From NCBI GenBank assembly GCA_015061005.1, contig SUXJ01000010.1, positions 1 through 64,000 of the forward strand: a DNA stretch of 64,000 nt, given 5' to 3'. The translations under genes and the position numbers were made by a program. The notes below the pieces were generated by a model. The model saw only the letters and a list, made by a program, of their open reading frames with translations, did not search any database and was not told the origin of the DNA. Origin of the DNA: Bacteroidales bacterium (GTDB lineage: Bacteria; Bacteroidota; Bacteroidia; Bacteroidales; Muribaculaceae). Of this stretch, positions 63,281 through 64,000 are shown one piece after another; the first letter of the stretch is position 1, and each line of letters starts with the position of its first letter.

Positions 63281-63466
63281 CTTTATAATTGTGACTCCAC
63301 CCACTCTAATCTATTGATTATTCGACATTTACAAAATCAGTCTGACATGCAATTTTATATTGTAAAAGAGATTCCCTTAAAATAAATCACCTCAAAGGTG
63401 TTCATTTTACAGAAAATTCACTATATTTGCAGGGCGTAAAGCTTTGGTGGAGTCACAATTATAAAG
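63281..63466. mobile_element. Invertible promoter segment with 21-bp inverted repeats
   Basis: The repeat at 63281-63301 begins CTTTATAATTGTGAC and its exact inverted copy is 63446-63466, 21 of 21 bases. Extended outward by four bases, 24 of 25 match. The 144 bp between hold one good -7 box (TATATTTGC, 63422-63430) on the plus strand. In this orientation it faces the recombinase gene and not upxY. Size and structure match capsule promoters that invert in Bacteroides. Confidence 0.88.
63422..63430 (+). promoter_or_regulatory. EPS operon promoter -7 box, in OFF orientation
   Basis: TATATTTGC, exact consensus. The only such match I find on either strand of the invertible segment. After inversion it would lie at 63317-63325 on the minus strand, about 75 bp before the upxY ATG. 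A CACCT/AGGTG hairpin (63388-63400) lies just upstream of the -33 zone. Confidence 0.75.
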
Positions 63467-63480
63467 AGTGTATCTTTTTT

Positions 63481-64000
63481 TTACAAGAGGGAGAGTATCA
63501 TTGAGTTTGCGCGATCAACTACTGAAGTTTCAAGCGAAGATAGATATATTTGAGTCGTTGTTTCGGAATCATGACCCATTGCTTCGCATATAACCCCAAT
63601 GGGCACATGCCTTGACTTTGCCGCCGATGCCCAGCTATGACGCGCCACGTAGAGGGTCAGCCTACTTGGAGCACCAATCATGCGTGAAATCGCGTGTAGG
63701 TTTTTGTTAATTTTATATCCGACTTTTCGATATGCAACATATTCATTAATTCCGGGCTTAGTTATAATAGGCAAAAGATATTCAGTGGGATTTGCCGGAT
63801 ACTTGTCAATAACTGCTTGCATTTCCTTTCTCCACTCGATTTCTAAAGTTTGCCCGGTTTTGTGACGCTGATAAATCAGACGACCGTCACTCAGACTCGT
63901 CTTTCGCAAAAATGCCATATCAACCAAGCTCATTCCACGAAGGTAAAAACTGAGCAAAAACATATCACGTGCAAAGTCAGCGTCGGAATCAGCACGGAGG
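63481..64000 (-). CDS. Tyrosine recombinase (integrase), N-terminus beyond the window
   Basis: The C-terminal catalytic domain is in the window; the frame continues open to base 64000. Catalytic residues: Arg I in FYLRGMS, the beta-hairpin Lys in RHKTGQT, the box YVARHSW (Tyr-Val-Ala-Arg in place of the usual His-x-x-Arg, as in several Bacteroides invertases), GHDSETT with the second His, and the nucleophile Tyr in TQIYLSS. It ends 14 bp from the right inverted repeat, so it is the natural candidate for the promoter invertase. Confidence 0.88.
   Translation of the reverse strand, partial: LRADSDADFARDMFLLSFYLRGMSLVDMAFLRKTSLSDGRLIYQRHKTGQTLEIEWRKEMQAVIDKYPANPTEYLLPIITKPGINEYVAYRKVGYKINKNLHAISRMIGAPSRLTLYVARHSWASAAKSRHVPIGVICEAMGHDSETTTQIYLSSLETSVVDRANSMILSLL

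Noticed and set aside
1..64000. CRISPR arrays, transposases, rRNA genes
   Set aside because: No regularly spaced identical repeats, no transposase-like protein and no rRNA sequence were seen in the window.

Overview
The window looks like chromosome from a member of the order Bacteroidales, most likely Muribaculaceae-like. The evidence is internal. Most promoters that can be read carry the Bacteroidota -7 box TAnnTTTGC. Several Bacteroidota-typical families are present: DUF4252, DUF4293, the lipoprotein form of TamA (TamL), UpxY-type antiterminator, BspA-type leucine-rich repeats with a Bacteroidales C-terminal tail, and an NfnAB/GltD-like pair. Genes are tightly packed, often with ATGA stop/start overlaps. 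No rRNA, CRISPR array, insertion sequence or prophage was seen.

Layout. 0.3-6.5 kb: aspartate kinase, SppA, LpxK, purine nucleoside phosphorylase and ThiL. 6.5-7.25 kb: a gene-free stretch with two promoter-plus-terminator units that look like structured RNAs. 7.2-10 kb: a secreted BspA-like protein and an NfeD/stomatin pair. 10.2-15 kb: a glycogen operon (debranching enzyme, glycogen-synthase-like GT, GH57 amylase with a basic tail). 15-16.5 kb: ECF sigma factor, anti-sigma-like protein and DUF4252. 16.6-24.5 kb: GlnRS, TPR, SPOR, FolE, DUF4293, GT2, NlpC/P60 and a U32 peptidase. 24.4-32.6 kb (minus strand): aldose epimerase, NfnB-NfnA, CapA, FolD, Ffh, then a second ECF sigma factor with an anti-sigma protein that appears fused to a LolA/RseB-like domain. 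32.7-40.2 kb: an eight-gene operon of ABC exporter, GntR regulator and MacAB-TolC-like efflux. 40.4-44.4 kb: the ferredoxin-dependent 2-oxoacid oxidoreductase KorDABC, an unknown protein and a lipoprotein cyclophilin. 44.7-53.9 kb (minus strand): HAD nucleotidase, GT9 and KdsB, then TamL-TamB. 54-55 kb: an ion-channel-like protein and a CAU-anticodon tRNA.

55.1-64 kb (minus strand) is the most interesting part. It is an extracellular-polysaccharide operon: UpxY antiterminator, recombinase-like protein without a catalytic domain, Wzx flippase, pyruvyltransferase, GT2, EpsG/Wzy polymerase, GT4, epimerase and a small protein. In front of it lies a segment of about 186 bp bounded by a perfect 21-bp inverted repeat (63281-63301 and 63446-63466). 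The only clear promoter -7 box in that segment points away from the operon in this assembly. A tyrosine recombinase gene begins only 14 bp beyond the right repeat and runs off the window. This has the architecture of a phase-variable capsule promoter, read here in the OFF orientation. The unusual element is the second gene, which has the DNA-binding half of a tyrosine recombinase but no catalytic half and is translationally coupled on both sides.

Functional links: LpxK, KdsB, GT9 and TamL/TamB serve the outer membrane and LPS. KorDABC and NfnAB both handle low-potential ferredoxin electrons of an anaerobe. The glycogen operon handles storage polysaccharide. The two ECF systems and the efflux operon are envelope-stress or export modules.
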